Assembly: GCA_026989395.1 (NCBI GenBank)
Contig: JALSJK010000182.1
Span: 1 to 36,331 of the forward strand
Source of the DNA: Methylomonas sp.
Lineage (GTDB): Bacteria > Pseudomonadota > Gammaproteobacteria > Methylococcales > Methylomonadaceae
Reading direction: 5' to 3'
DNA length: 36,331 nt
Shown here: positions 20,816 to 31,263 of the stretch, in pieces
Layout of the letters: every line of letters begins with the position of its first letter
Position numbering within the stretch: position 1 is the stretch's first letter
The notes under the pieces: model-generated
What the model was told of the DNA's origin: nothing
Seen by the model: only the letters and a program-made list of their open reading frames with translations
Database searches by the model: none
Position numbers and translations under genes: made by a program

Positions 20816-22529
20816 AGATGCGGGAACCAGTCTTTTTATTACTGCTTTGGGTTTAAAACTGATGGAAATGCGCAAACCCAAAGATATAATCTTAATTACT
20901 TACCTAGCCTTTATCGTAGCAGCTTCACAATTTCTCTATGTTCAAAATATTTTCATGGCATTCTATATTTTTCTCGCATGCTGCCTGCTTTTAGGCACTC
21001 TAATTTTAATCAACAATCCCCGTCCACAAATTTCACCCGCCTTGAAACACTCTGCTATTATCCTGCTTCAGGCGTTTCCATTTATGATCGTCATGTTCAT
21101 TTTCTTTCCCAGGTTAGAAGCGCCTAAATGGATGTTTTTGAATGACCCTCATGCTGCAAAAATTGGCTTATCGAACACTTTAGAACCCGGGTCTATCAGC
21201 CGTTTAGGGCGATCTGATGAGCTTGTTTTCAGAACAAGATTTTCAGGAGCCTTGCCACCACCTGAAGAGCGCTATTGGCGCGGCCCTGTTTTTTCATATA
21301 CGGACGGCAAGCGCTGGTCCCAAACCAAAGCTAAGAAAAATCATTTAAAAAAAACTGACCCTGAATTTTCAGGAACGGCCTATCATTACACGCTGTTACA
21401 AGAGCCTCAAAAACAAAACTGGATCTTTGCTTTGGATATTCCTGCAAAATTTCCTGGCGATACTGTTCGGAATAAAAACTACCAATTACTGGCATCCAAT
21501 AACCCACAAAATCGGGCTGAGTACCAAATCACCTCATTTACAACTTATAGCACCGGCTTAATCACTAAAAAAGAAATTAATGTTAACCTTCAATTACCTG
21601 GGCAACCTTCAAAAAAACTGACCAATCTGGTCAATAATTTACAAGGCCCCTCCCAAACCCCAGAGCAATTAATTAAAAACATCCTGAATTTTTTCTCAAA
21701 TTCTGATTTTTATTACACCCTCCGCCCACCACTGATGCCGGATAAACCAATTGAAGCATTTTTATTTGAACATCGCCGCGGCTTTTGTAGTCATTATGCC
21801 ACGGCTTTTGTTTATTTAATGAGGGTTGCCAAAATCCCTGCGCGAGTTGTCACGGGCTATCAAGGAGAGAAATTCAATGAATTAGGGGATTTTTTGGAAA
21901 TACGTCAAGCTAATGCCCATGCATGGGCGGAGGTATGGCTAGAGAAACAAGGCTGGATCAGAATTGACCCAACAGCAGCGGTTGCTCCTGAGCGAATTGA
22001 ACAGGATGTAAATATTGATCTGCAAATCGCCAATGGAGAAGTCAATTTCCTGCGAAACCAAAAACAAAGCATCTTAGGAAAATGGTTTAAACATGCTGGT
22101 TTAATGTGGGATAGTGTCGATTATAGCTGGCAACGTTGGATTATTAATTACACATCAGAAAACCAGCAAAGCTTATTAAATATTTTAGACATTCAACACT
22201 TTAAAAAGCTTGCTTACGTGCTTCTTGGGATTTTTTCTATTTTTACTAGTATTTTGATTTTTATAATGTTTTATAAAAAAAATATTTCAGACGATCTGGT
22301 TTTATCCATGTACCATCAATTTTGTAGTAAAATCGCCACAAAGGGAGTCATAATAGCAACAGGAGAAGGCGCGAAAGATTTCGCCCATCGCTGCAACGAA
22401 AAATTCCCCCACCTGGCTAATCAAATTGATGCAATTACCAACCTTTATCTTCAGATTCGATATGGCAAGCTAAATTCAGCGGATAAAGTCGTTAAATTAA
22501 AAAGTCTGATTTCCTCATTTAAAGCCTGA
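20748..22529 (+). CDS. TgpA-like membrane transglutaminase (main part of the split gene)
   Basis: A DUF3488/transglutaminase-like protein, a membrane protein with a periplasmic papain-like domain. Several helices come first (for example LITYLAFIVAASQFLYV and IILLQAFPFMIVMFIFF). The transglutaminase core has cysteine in RRGFCSHYATAF (codon 21786-21788), histidine in QANAHAWAEVW (21918-21920) and aspartate in WIRIDPTAAVAPERI (21966-21968). The full catalytic triad is therefore present. A last helix and cytosolic tail follow. The ATG at 20748 is only the first in this frame. The natural N-terminus lies in the preceding fragment at 20564, one frame away. If the lesion is a sequencing error, the intact gene is 20564-22529, about 655 residues. 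Confidence 0.85.
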   Translation: MIFLLTIGGLTILFIQHHTVFGRDAGTSLFITALGLKLMEMRKPKDIILITYLAFIVAASQFLYVQNIFMAFYIFLACCLLLGTLILINNPRPQISPALKHSAIILLQAFPFMIVMFIFFPRLEAPKWMFLNDPHAAKIGLSNTLEPGSISRLGRSDELVFRTRFSGALPPPEERYWRGPVFSYTDGKRWSQTKAKKNHLKKTDPEFSGTAYHYTLLQEPQKQNWIFALDIPAKFPGDTVRNKNYQLLASNNPQNRAEYQITSFTTYSTGLITKKEINVNLQLPGQPSKKLTNLVNNLQGPSQTPEQLIKNILNFFSNSDFYYTLRPPLMPDKPIEAFLFEHRRGFCSHYATAFVYLMRVAKIPARVVTGYQGEKFNELGDFLEIRQANAHAWAEVWLEKQGWIRIDPTAAVAPERIEQDVNIDLQIANGEVNFLRNQKQSILGKWFKHAGLMWDSVDYSWQRWIINYTSENQQSLLNILDIQHFKKLAYVLLGIFSIFTSILIFIMFYKKNISDDLVLSMYHQFCSKIATKGVIIATGEGAKDFAHRCNEKFPHLANQIDAITNLYLQIRYGKLNSADKVVKLKSLISSFKA

Positions 22530-22586
22530 TGAATTCCTATGTCAGGAACTATATAGTTTACAGACAGATCTTTATTACTTTTTAAT

Positions 22587-24125
22587 ATGAAAATCACCAC
22601 AATCACTCAATCATTAAAACAAATACCTGATATTTGGAAAAAAGCATTGGCCTGCATCCTGGCAGCAACCTTGCTGTCACTTTTCATGTTTTTTGACACT
22701 TGGGCTTCCATTGAAGCTATTTGGGATCGCTCAAAAACTTATACACATGGCTATATCATTGTCCCAATCAGTTTTTGGTTAATCTGGTCAAAACGACATC
22801 AATTAAAAGATCTTTCCCCCTCACCTTACTGGCCAGCGTTAACTGCCATTATAGCCAGCGGCTTTCTCTGGCTGGCAGCGAGCTTAATCAACGTTCTTGT
22901 TGTGCAGCAATATGCAGTTGTATTGATGCTGATTGCCAGCTACTGGTTAATATTGGGATCAGAAATAACTAAAAAAATCATCTTCCCACTGGGTTTCTTG
23001 CTGCTCATGGTCCCAGTTGGGGAGTCATTAATTCCTCCTTTAATGGAATATACCGCATCTTTCACTGTGGCAATGTTGCGCTTAACGGGTTTGTCTGTCT
23101 ACCGCGAAGGCATGAATTTTTCTTTGGCTTCTGGTAACTGGTCAGTTGTGGAAGCTTGCAGCGGCATAAACTATCTCATTGCTTCAATAACATTAGGCTT
23201 GGTATATGCCTATATCACTTATACCAGCTATTGGAAGCGCTTTATTTTTTTTATTGTTTCCATCATTGTTCCAATTATTGCCAATGGCTTCCGAGCTTAC
23301 ATGATCGTTATGATTGGCCATCTCAGCGGTATGAAACTAGCAGTAGGAGTTGATCATATCCTGTATGGCGCTGTTTTTTTTGGTGTGGTCATTTTGCTGC
23401 TGTTTTACATCGGTTCATTCTGGAAAGATCCTCAGCCAGAAGCAACTTTACCCGAAGCAACTGAAAAAACGTCATCTGTTAACATTAATCAAAGCCCACA
23501 ATTGGCCTCTCTGTTGCCCGCTATTTTATTGAGTTTTATTATCTGGCCGTATGCTTCATCTTATTTAACCAATCAGCAGCAAACAGGAACAAAATTACTG
23601 CAAGATTTTTCCGTACTGGAACAACATAACTGGAAACCAAGTCATGCCCCGGTTTGGGGATGGCAGCCTGAATTTAAAGGGATTGTTACAGAATCACTGA
23701 ATTTTTTTAAAAAAAATAATAATGTGATTGGGGTTTACCAGGCAAATTTTGGCAAAGAAATCCAGGGAGGTTCCGAGCTGGTCAATTCTGAACATGTCCT
23801 GGTACGCCATAGAAACCCAATTTGGCGATTGCTAGACAAAAACATTTCTAAAATAAAATACGGCAACAACACCTTAACAGTTGATCAATCAATTATCCGG
23901 AGCCGAAACAGAGACCTCGTTATTTTACGCTGGTACATGATTGGCTCAACCCATACATCCAATCCCTATTTGGCAAAATTATTGCAGCTTCAAAAACGTT
24001 TTACCGCTAATGACTCACCAGAACTACAAATTGTCTTGTATACCCAGGCGCCCCATAACCAACATGAAACAGCAAAAAAACTTTTAACCGATTTTGGCAC
24101 CAGCATGTTGAGCAGGAATTTTTAA
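22587..24125 (+). CDS. xrtA: Exosortase A with fused EpsI domain
   Basis: A membrane cysteine protease/transpeptidase that is thought to process PEP-CTERM proteins in bacteria that make exopolysaccharide. It is 512 residues. Eight or so membrane helices fill residues 20-280. The catalytic residues sit in EACSGINYL (C191), NGFRAYMIV (R236) and DHILYG (H257). The C-terminal part (about 310-512) is the EpsI domain (DUF3485) that is fused to XrtA in many proteobacteria. It lies 57 bases after the transglutaminase gene and five bases before prsK. PEP-CTERM substrates are not in this window. Confidence 0.94.
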   Translation: MKITTITQSLKQIPDIWKKALACILAATLLSLFMFFDTWASIEAIWDRSKTYTHGYIIVPISFWLIWSKRHQLKDLSPSPYWPALTAIIASGFLWLAASLINVLVVQQYAVVLMLIASYWLILGSEITKKIIFPLGFLLLMVPVGESLIPPLMEYTASFTVAMLRLTGLSVYREGMNFSLASGNWSVVEACSGINYLIASITLGLVYAYITYTSYWKRFIFFIVSIIVPIIANGFRAYMIVMIGHLSGMKLAVGVDHILYGAVFFGVVILLLFYIGSFWKDPQPEATLPEATEKTSSVNINQSPQLASLLPAILLSFIIWPYASSYLTNQQQTGTKLLQDFSVLEQHNWKPSHAPVWGWQPEFKGIVTESLNFFKKNNNVIGVYQANFGKEIQGGSELVNSEHVLVRHRNPIWRLLDKNISKIKYGNNTLTVDQSIIRSRNRDLVILRWYMIGSTHTSNPYLAKLLQLQKRFTANDSPELQIVLYTQAPHNQHETAKKLLTDFGTSMLSRNF

Positions 24126-24130
24126 AGTTT

Positions 24131-26251
24131 ATGGAAGATTATAGCTATTACAGTTACCTAATTGCTGCAATCGCCTACACCCTGTTGTTTTTACTGGCAT
24201 TGGCCGGGGTAAAAACCAACCCTTTTGCCAAAACATTCCTAATACCAACTGGAATTTCGATCCTCTGGAGCGGCTATGTCGCCTTTACGCTTCAAAATGA
24301 AGATTTTTATATAGCCGACACCTTAGTTTTCGAAACATTAAGAAACATTGCCTGGTTTTATTTTTTAGCTTCTTTAATTGCAAAACAAAACTTTGATGGC
24401 AGTTTTGTTAAATTTCTAAGTTCATCCTATTCGAATTATCTGATTATTTTTTTTATTGCTTTAATATTAAGTATTGAAAGCTCAATATATCTTCAAGATA
24501 GCTTAAGATCTCTGCTAGGTCGCGACATACGACTTATTGCTCATGTCATTTTTGCCGTTACCGGCCTAATGCTAGTAGAAAACCTTTTCCGAAATGCCGA
24601 TATTGGCAATCGTTGGGCCATAAAATTTCTCTGCCTTGGAACCGGAGCTATCTTTACTTTTGATTTTATTGTTTACAGTAAATCTTTATTATTCAGCAAT
24701 CTTGACTCGCAACTATGGGATTCCCGAGGACTTCTCAATGCCTTGATTATTCCGTTACTCGCAATCTCTATCAACAGGCTGGAGGAAAAACAAAAAGATA
24801 TCAGCCTCTCCAGGCAGGTCGTTTTTCACACCACCATCCTGACAAGCACCGGATTATATCTGTTAGTGATGTCACTAGCTGGCTATTATATCCGCGACTA
24901 CGGAGGAAGCTGGGGAGAAATTGCTCAAACCTTTTTTATCATTTTAGCTTTGATGTTGCTTGTTATCTTGTTTGCATCAGGAAAAATCCGAGCATTAGCC
25001 AAAGTTTATTTCAGTAAGCATTTTTTCCATTATCACTATGATTATCGTGAAGAATGGATCAAGTTAAGTAGAGCTATTGCTGAATATGACACCATAAACG
25101 AACTCTCTTACTTTATTATCAAAACATTGGCTGACTTGGTTGACAGCTCCGGAGGCGCTATCTGGATCAAAAATCAACAAGGTCAGTATCAACTTTCCGA
25201 TGAATACCATTTAGGCTTTGAGCCTGAGCTGGTTTTCGATATAAATGAACCATTCATTCAATTTCTTGAACAAATGCAATGGGTTATTGATTTTGTTGAA
25301 TACAATAATACTCCGGAAATATACGCTGAACTGAATTTACATTTATGGGATAAAAAACAATACAACGTCTGGCTGATTATTCCGCTTTTCAAAAAAAACG
25401 AAATGGTTGCTTTTGTGGTGCTGACCAAAGCCAGGGTTCCCCGCCAACTAAACTGGGAAGACCATGACTTACTAAAAACCGTGGGCTTACAATTAGCAAA
25501 TGCTCTAGCTCTTAATCAGGCTAGTGATGAATTATCCAGAGCCAGACAATTTGAAGCTTTTAACCGATTATCAGCGTTTATTGTCCATGACCTGAAAAAT
25601 CTGGTTGCCCAAACGTCTCTCATCGTCAAAAATGCTGAAAAACATAAACATAACCCTGAATTTATTGATGATTCAATTGAAACTCTGCGTAATGTCAGTC
25701 AAAAAATGCAACAACTGGTGTCTCAGTTAAAAAAAGGTGAAATAAAAACCATCCCTTCTACACACATTGACCTGGTTAAAATTATTACTGATGTCGCCAA
25801 ACAACAGGCAGCTAATAAGCCTCCATTAACCCTTTCAACCAAGCTTAAATCATGCTGGATACAAGCCGAGGCCGATAAAATGACTGCAGTTCTTGGGCAC
25901 TTGGTTCAAAATGCCCAAGAAGCAACCTGTGATAACGGTTTTGTCAAACTGCAACTAGACCAGAACAAAGAACAGGCTATAATCGATATTATTGATAATG
26001 GACATGGTATGGATAAAAAGTTTATTTCCGAGAGATTATTCAAACCATTTGATACAACAAAAGGTAACGCCGGCATGGGAATTGGCGTTTATGAGGCCCG
26101 CGATTATATACTAAAGCAATCTGGCCAAATTGACGTCAAAAGCATACCTGGAGAAGGAACAACCTTCACCATTAAATTACCAATTACTGAAAATAACCCA
26201 CACCACCACGGGGAAACCATTGAACAATCAAAAAACCCTACTAGTTATTGA
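24131..26251 (+). CDS. prsK: PEP-CTERM system histidine kinase PrsK
   Basis: A sensor kinase of the XrtA/PEP-CTERM system. It is 706 residues. The N-terminal third has about eight hydrophobic helices (to about 290). A GAF-like domain follows (about 310-460, with SSGGAIWIKNQQGQYQLSD). Then comes the kinase: the H-box FIVHDLKNLVAQ with H486, the N-box LVQNAQEAT, the G1 box IIDNGHGMD and GMGIGVYEARDYI. Its 3-prime end overlaps the start of prsR by 32 bases, so kinase and regulator are coupled. The signal is not known. Confidence 0.94.
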   Translation: MEDYSYYSYLIAAIAYTLLFLLALAGVKTNPFAKTFLIPTGISILWSGYVAFTLQNEDFYIADTLVFETLRNIAWFYFLASLIAKQNFDGSFVKFLSSSYSNYLIIFFIALILSIESSIYLQDSLRSLLGRDIRLIAHVIFAVTGLMLVENLFRNADIGNRWAIKFLCLGTGAIFTFDFIVYSKSLLFSNLDSQLWDSRGLLNALIIPLLAISINRLEEKQKDISLSRQVVFHTTILTSTGLYLLVMSLAGYYIRDYGGSWGEIAQTFFIILALMLLVILFASGKIRALAKVYFSKHFFHYHYDYREEWIKLSRAIAEYDTINELSYFIIKTLADLVDSSGGAIWIKNQQGQYQLSDEYHLGFEPELVFDINEPFIQFLEQMQWVIDFVEYNNTPEIYAELNLHLWDKKQYNVWLIIPLFKKNEMVAFVVLTKARVPRQLNWEDHDLLKTVGLQLANALALNQASDELSRARQFEAFNRLSAFIVHDLKNLVAQTSLIVKNAEKHKHNPEFIDDSIETLRNVSQKMQQLVSQLKKGEIKTIPSTHIDLVKIITDVAKQQAANKPPLTLSTKLKSCWIQAEADKMTAVLGHLVQNAQEATCDNGFVKLQLDQNKEQAIIDIIDNGHGMDKKFISERLFKPFDTTKGNAGMGIGVYEARDYILKQSGQIDVKSIPGEGTTFTIKLPITENNPHHHGETIEQSKNPTSY

Positions 26252-27581
26252 AGATGACACTGGATTACAAAAACAATTTAAATGGGGATTTGATAAATAT
26301 CAAACCGTTATTGCAGGTGATCGTATTGAAGCAATAAACGCAATAAGACGCAATACCCCCAGCGTTGTCACTCTGGATTTAGGTTTGCCTCCCGACCCTA
26401 CCAATGCCAGCGAAGGACTAAAAACCCTGGGAGACATACTGCAACTTGCACCTGCAACCAAAGTGATTGTTGTAACAGGCAATGATGACCGTGAAAATGC
26501 TATTAAATCGATTGCGATGGGAGCCTATGATTTTTATCAAAAACCGGTTGATCTCGATATCCTCACGTTAATCATAGACCGCGCCTTCCAACTTGATCAG
26601 TTAGAGAAAGATAATATTCGATTACAGCAACAAACCAAAGAACCTCTAGCTGGGATTATTGCATCCAGCCCTGAAATGCTGAAATTGTCGAGAAACATTC
26701 AAAAGATTGCTCCAACCAGTGTCAACGTATTGTTGCTTGGTGAAAGCGGGACTGGAAAAGAAGTTTTAGCCAAAGCAATTCACAATTTAAGTGATCGTGC
26801 CGAAAAAAGGTTTATCGCCGTCAACTGTGCTGCCATTCCTGAAAATCTGTTGGAAAGCGAATTGTTTGGTTATGAAAAAGGGGCATTCACTGGCGCAACC
26901 AAACAAACCAAAGGCAAAATCGAATATGCCAGTGGTGGTACTTTTTTTCTGGATGAAATTGGCGACCTGCCTTTCTCACTGCAAGCAAAATTATTGCGCT
27001 TTCTTCAGGAAAGAAAAATTGAACGCCTGGGTGGCCGTGAGGAAATAGCAGTTGATGTTCGAATTATTTGCGCTACTCATCAAAATATACGGTCTTTGAT
27101 AGAAAAAGGTACATTCAGGGAAGACCTGTATTTTCGCATTGCTGAAATGACAGTAAATATTCCACCACTTCGAGAAAGAACTGGGGATACCATCCTGATT
27201 GCCACCGCATTGCTGAAGCGTTATGCAGCAGAAAACAACAAGGCCGCCAAAGGCTTTACAGATGAGGCCGCACAAGCAATAGAAACGTATTCTTGGCCCG
27301 GAAATGTTCGAGAACTGGAAAATAAAATCAAGCGGGCTGTGATAATGAGCGAGGGAAACCAAATCACTCTGGAAGATCTGGAATTAGAAAAAACAACTGA
27401 TTTCTCCGCCCCTCTCAATCTCAAGGAAGTCAGGGAAAATGCTGAAACTGCTGCTATTAAAAGAGCCTTGGCCTACACAGATAATAATATGTCCCAGACT
27501 GCAAAACTGCTAGGAATATCACGGCCTACACTTTATACCTTAATGAAAAAATACGGAATGGAATCTTTGGAGGCTTCCTAA
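26220..27581 (+). CDS. prsR: PEP-CTERM-box response regulator PrsR (sigma54 activator)
   Basis: An NtrC-type response regulator paired with PrsK, expected to activate sigma54 promoters of exopolysaccharide and PEP-CTERM genes. From a TTG start at 26220 it is 453 residues (NNQKTLLVIEDDTG after the start residue). GGGGA lies five bases before that TTG, and the receiver domain would begin properly there. The in-frame ATG at 26130 lies deep inside prsK and would add 30 residues without family likeness. The phosphorylated aspartate is D53 in VVTLDLGLPPDP. Walker A is GESGTGK (174-180), the sigma54 contact loop is GAFTGA (221-226), and a Fis-type helix-turn-helix is at the end (MSQTAKLLGISRPTLYTLMK). 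Confidence 0.93.
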   Translation: MNNQKTLLVIEDDTGLQKQFKWGFDKYQTVIAGDRIEAINAIRRNTPSVVTLDLGLPPDPTNASEGLKTLGDILQLAPATKVIVVTGNDDRENAIKSIAMGAYDFYQKPVDLDILTLIIDRAFQLDQLEKDNIRLQQQTKEPLAGIIASSPEMLKLSRNIQKIAPTSVNVLLLGESGTGKEVLAKAIHNLSDRAEKRFIAVNCAAIPENLLESELFGYEKGAFTGATKQTKGKIEYASGGTFFLDEIGDLPFSLQAKLLRFLQERKIERLGGREEIAVDVRIICATHQNIRSLIEKGTFREDLYFRIAEMTVNIPPLRERTGDTILIATALLKRYAAENNKAAKGFTDEAAQAIETYSWPGNVRELENKIKRAVIMSEGNQITLEDLELEKTTDFSAPLNLKEVRENAETAAIKRALAYTDNNMSQTAKLLGISRPTLYTLMKKYGMESLEAS

Positions 27582-27697
27582 AAATTCAGGGCTTAAAAAT
27601 GAGATGATTATAGAAAGTTATAAAATCCGAAACTGGCCAAGATCTATCCAAATGATGAAATCAATACCAGCCTCAGATAATGTTTCTTTAATCGAAA

Positions 27698-28093
27698 TTA
27701 AAACGCATTACGTTTGGCTTTAATATCTTTAAATATTTGTGCTGCTTCTGTCATTTTGGCAAGAGCTTCACCTGTGTCACCTTTTTTAAAGGCAGAGCGA
27801 GCTTGCCTAAGTCTTTCATTTGCTTTTTGACGTAATCTGTCAACAACGTTGCTTTCAATTCTTTTAGAGGCCTGCTTGGTTTCTTTAAAGAGATTCATAA
27901 CGATCTCTTTATCTGCACCTTCGCTAATTGCAGCTACAGTCTCATCCGATAAACGAACTGCTTCATCTACCGCTTCAGATACCTCAGCCATAGTTGCTTT
28001 TTCAATTTTTCCGGCCGCCATAATTGAAGGGCTAACAGAAACCAACGCAGTGCTGATAATTGCAGCAGAAAGAACTTTTTTTAATATTGCCAT
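27698..28093 (-). CDS. Small secreted helical protein of unknown function
   Basis: 131 residues. A signal peptide is clear (MAILKKVLSAAIISTALVSV then SPSIMAAG, cut near residue 27). The mature part is highly charged and looks all-helical, with a heptad-like pattern (RLRQKANERLRQARSAFKKG and KMTEAAQIFKDIKAKRN). The layout resembles small periplasmic metal-binding proteins such as SmbP, but the histidines of that family are missing, so I do not assign it. It has its own upstream gap of about 275 bases and is convergent with prsR. A short stem (AAACG/CGTTT) at its end is too weak to call a terminator. Confidence 0.75.
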   Translation of the reverse strand: MAILKKVLSAAIISTALVSVSPSIMAAGKIEKATMAEVSEAVDEAVRLSDETVAAISEGADKEIVMNLFKETKQASKRIESNVVDRLRQKANERLRQARSAFKKGDTGEALAKMTEAAQIFKDIKAKRNAF

Positions 28094-28274
28094 TCGAAAT
28101 TTTCCTAGTGTAAATATTTAGAATCTTGCACAAACCAAGACTGGTGAAAAAAGCTTAAAAAATGGAAATCTGATTACTTTGCTTCTGAGTTTGAGAGCAA
28201 ATGTATGAACATTTAATTTAGGCGGGACATCCATGTATTACACAAATCTTCTCTATTGCACATATTCTTTTGTT

Positions 28275-28304
28275 AAAAAAACGCAGTTACATTCTGTAAT
28301 GCGT
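28275..28304 (-). terminator. Intrinsic terminator after the 161-aa gene
   Basis: A stem of ten base pairs with one bulged base (28281-28285 and 28287-28291 against 28295-28304) and a three-base loop is followed on the minus strand by seven T (complement of 28275-28281). It lies about 65 bases past the stop of the upstream minus-strand gene. Confidence 0.8.
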
Positions 28305-28369
28305 ACGGCATCATAGCACATAAAAAAGCACACTTTGGAAAAACTTAGTATTTTTATCAGAAATATAAA

Positions 28370-28855
28370 TCAATCCTGCACTGCCTTTGATAAATCATTG
28401 CTAATCCCCGGCTCCAATACCCCTTTAAACCGATAACAAGGCAGATCCATCAACTTGGCAAACAAGTGAAAAGCAGAATTGCTATTGACAATTGGCAATC
28501 CTAAAATTCCAAAAGGTGAATAATCGAGATCTTTTTCATTGAGCCGGTTGATTTCGCAAGCTGCATTTTCCCAACGCCTCAGCACATCCTCTTTTTCACC
28601 TTGATAAACAGGAACAGATTTTTGTTTTGTTGAAATAAAAGTCGGATGATTTTCCGCTGTTTTGAATTCGTAAAAACCCAAGCGATCTTTAAAAAAACCA
28701 ATCGGCTTAAATTGATTACTGCTCCTGTCAGTTGCCAAACCATGTAATTGGGTAACCACTCTTCCCTTATCATCACGCAACACCCAGAAATTATGTGAAG
28801 CAACCCCTCCCAACCCATAGCTTCTGGCTTCAATGTTGTAAAAATTATTACTCAC
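28370..28855 (-). CDS. Uncharacterised 161-aa protein
   Basis: I cannot name this protein. It is 161 residues, soluble, with no signal peptide. Two segments stand out: SHNFWVLRDDKGRVVTQLHG (20-39) and IVNSNSAFHLFAKLMDLP (near 122-139), then LEPGISNDL. The spacing of a His-Phe/Trp strand and a later NSNS helix reminds me of papain-like hydrolase folds of the NlpC/LRAT kind and of some polymorphic toxin domains, but the usual cysteine would be replaced by asparagine or serine. This is a fold guess only. Start is a GTG (28853-28855) with no ribosome site visible; no ATG is available nearby. It sits just downstream of the mercuric reductase gene (37 bases), so it may be co-transcribed with it. 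A good terminator follows. Confidence 0.7.
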   Translation of the reverse strand: MSNNFYNIEARSYGLGGVASHNFWVLRDDKGRVVTQLHGLATDRSSNQFKPIGFFKDRLGFYEFKTAENHPTFISTKQKSVPVYQGEKEDVLRRWENAACEINRLNEKDLDYSPFGILGLPIVNSNSAFHLFAKLMDLPCYRFKGVLEPGISNDLSKAVQD

Positions 28856-28892
28856 TTTTTTAATAAAAAAATTATATTATCTGTAGTCCTAT

Positions 28893-30728
<1,836 letters not shown>

Positions 30729-30763
30729 TTATAATAAAAAACTGTATCAAGAGGTATATAAAC

Positions 30764-31147
30764 ATGAAAATTCAAGATTTATCTGCATTTAAAGAACAAG
30801 CTCTGGAAATTCTTAAATTTCTTCCAAAAACCAAAAAAGAATGGAATACTAAATTCGATCATTTTTCCAAATGGGCTTCTTATATCAGCGGCAGTCCCAT
30901 TGCTTTTAATAGCGCCTTGGGTGTTATTCTGTTTTGGATGCTTAGCGGTCCGGTCTTTGGGTTCTCTGACACATGGCAGCTCATTATTAACACCGCAACA
31001 ACAATTGTGACCTTTTTGATGGTTTTTCTTATCCAGCATACTCAAAACCGCGATAATGAAGCTGTTCATGTTAAATTAGATGAATTAATCCGCGCCCAGG
31101 AAGGAGCAAGAAATGATCTATTAGACCTTGAAGAAATTAGACCTTGA
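30764..31147 (+). CDS. Low-affinity iron permease-like membrane protein (C-terminus frameshifted)
   Basis: 127 residues as it stands. Two membrane helices (about 50-68 and 74-95) and ISGSPIAFNSALGVILFWML and LIQHTQNRDNEAVHVKLDEL match the low-affinity iron permease family (Pfam Iron_permease), usually 130-160 residues. The final codons read LLDLEEIRP and stop, because a 16-bp tandem duplication (31121-31152) shifts the frame. Removing one copy gives LLDLEEMEEAELKLLHEHYV and so on to a stop at 31245-31247, about 155 residues. The membrane core is intact, so it may still work. AGAGGT lies before the ATG. It is divergent from merA. Confidence 0.82.
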   Translation: MKIQDLSAFKEQALEILKFLPKTKKEWNTKFDHFSKWASYISGSPIAFNSALGVILFWMLSGPVFGFSDTWQLIINTATTIVTFLMVFLIQHTQNRDNEAVHVKLDELIRAQEGARNDLLDLEEIRP

Positions 31148-31152
31148 AGAAA
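31121..31152. repeat. 16-bp exact tandem duplication
   Basis: The unit TTAGACCTTGAAGAAA occurs twice without spacing (31121-31136 and 31137-31152). It lies in the 3-prime part of the iron-permease-like gene. As 16 is not a multiple of three, it shifts the reading frame. Confidence 0.97.
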
Positions 31153-31247
31153 TGGAAGAAGCTGAACTCAAACTGCTTCATGAGCATTATGTAACGTTAG
31201 CAAAAAATGCTCGAACAGAAATTCTTAAACGATCAAATGAAGGATAA
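31148..31247 (+). pseudogene. Detached C-terminal coding tail of the iron-permease-like gene
   Basis: Beyond the premature stop the original frame is still readable: MEEAELKLLHEHYVTLAKNA then RTEILKRSNEG and a TAA at 31245-31247. This charged helical tail is typical for the family. It is silent unless the tandem duplication contracts or a ribosome changes frame. Confidence 0.7.
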
Positions 31248-31263
31248 ATAACACGGCTGGATA

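Noticed and set aside
27698-28093. SmbP-type metal-binding protein
   Set aside because: The layout is similar, but the many histidines that define SmbP are missing.
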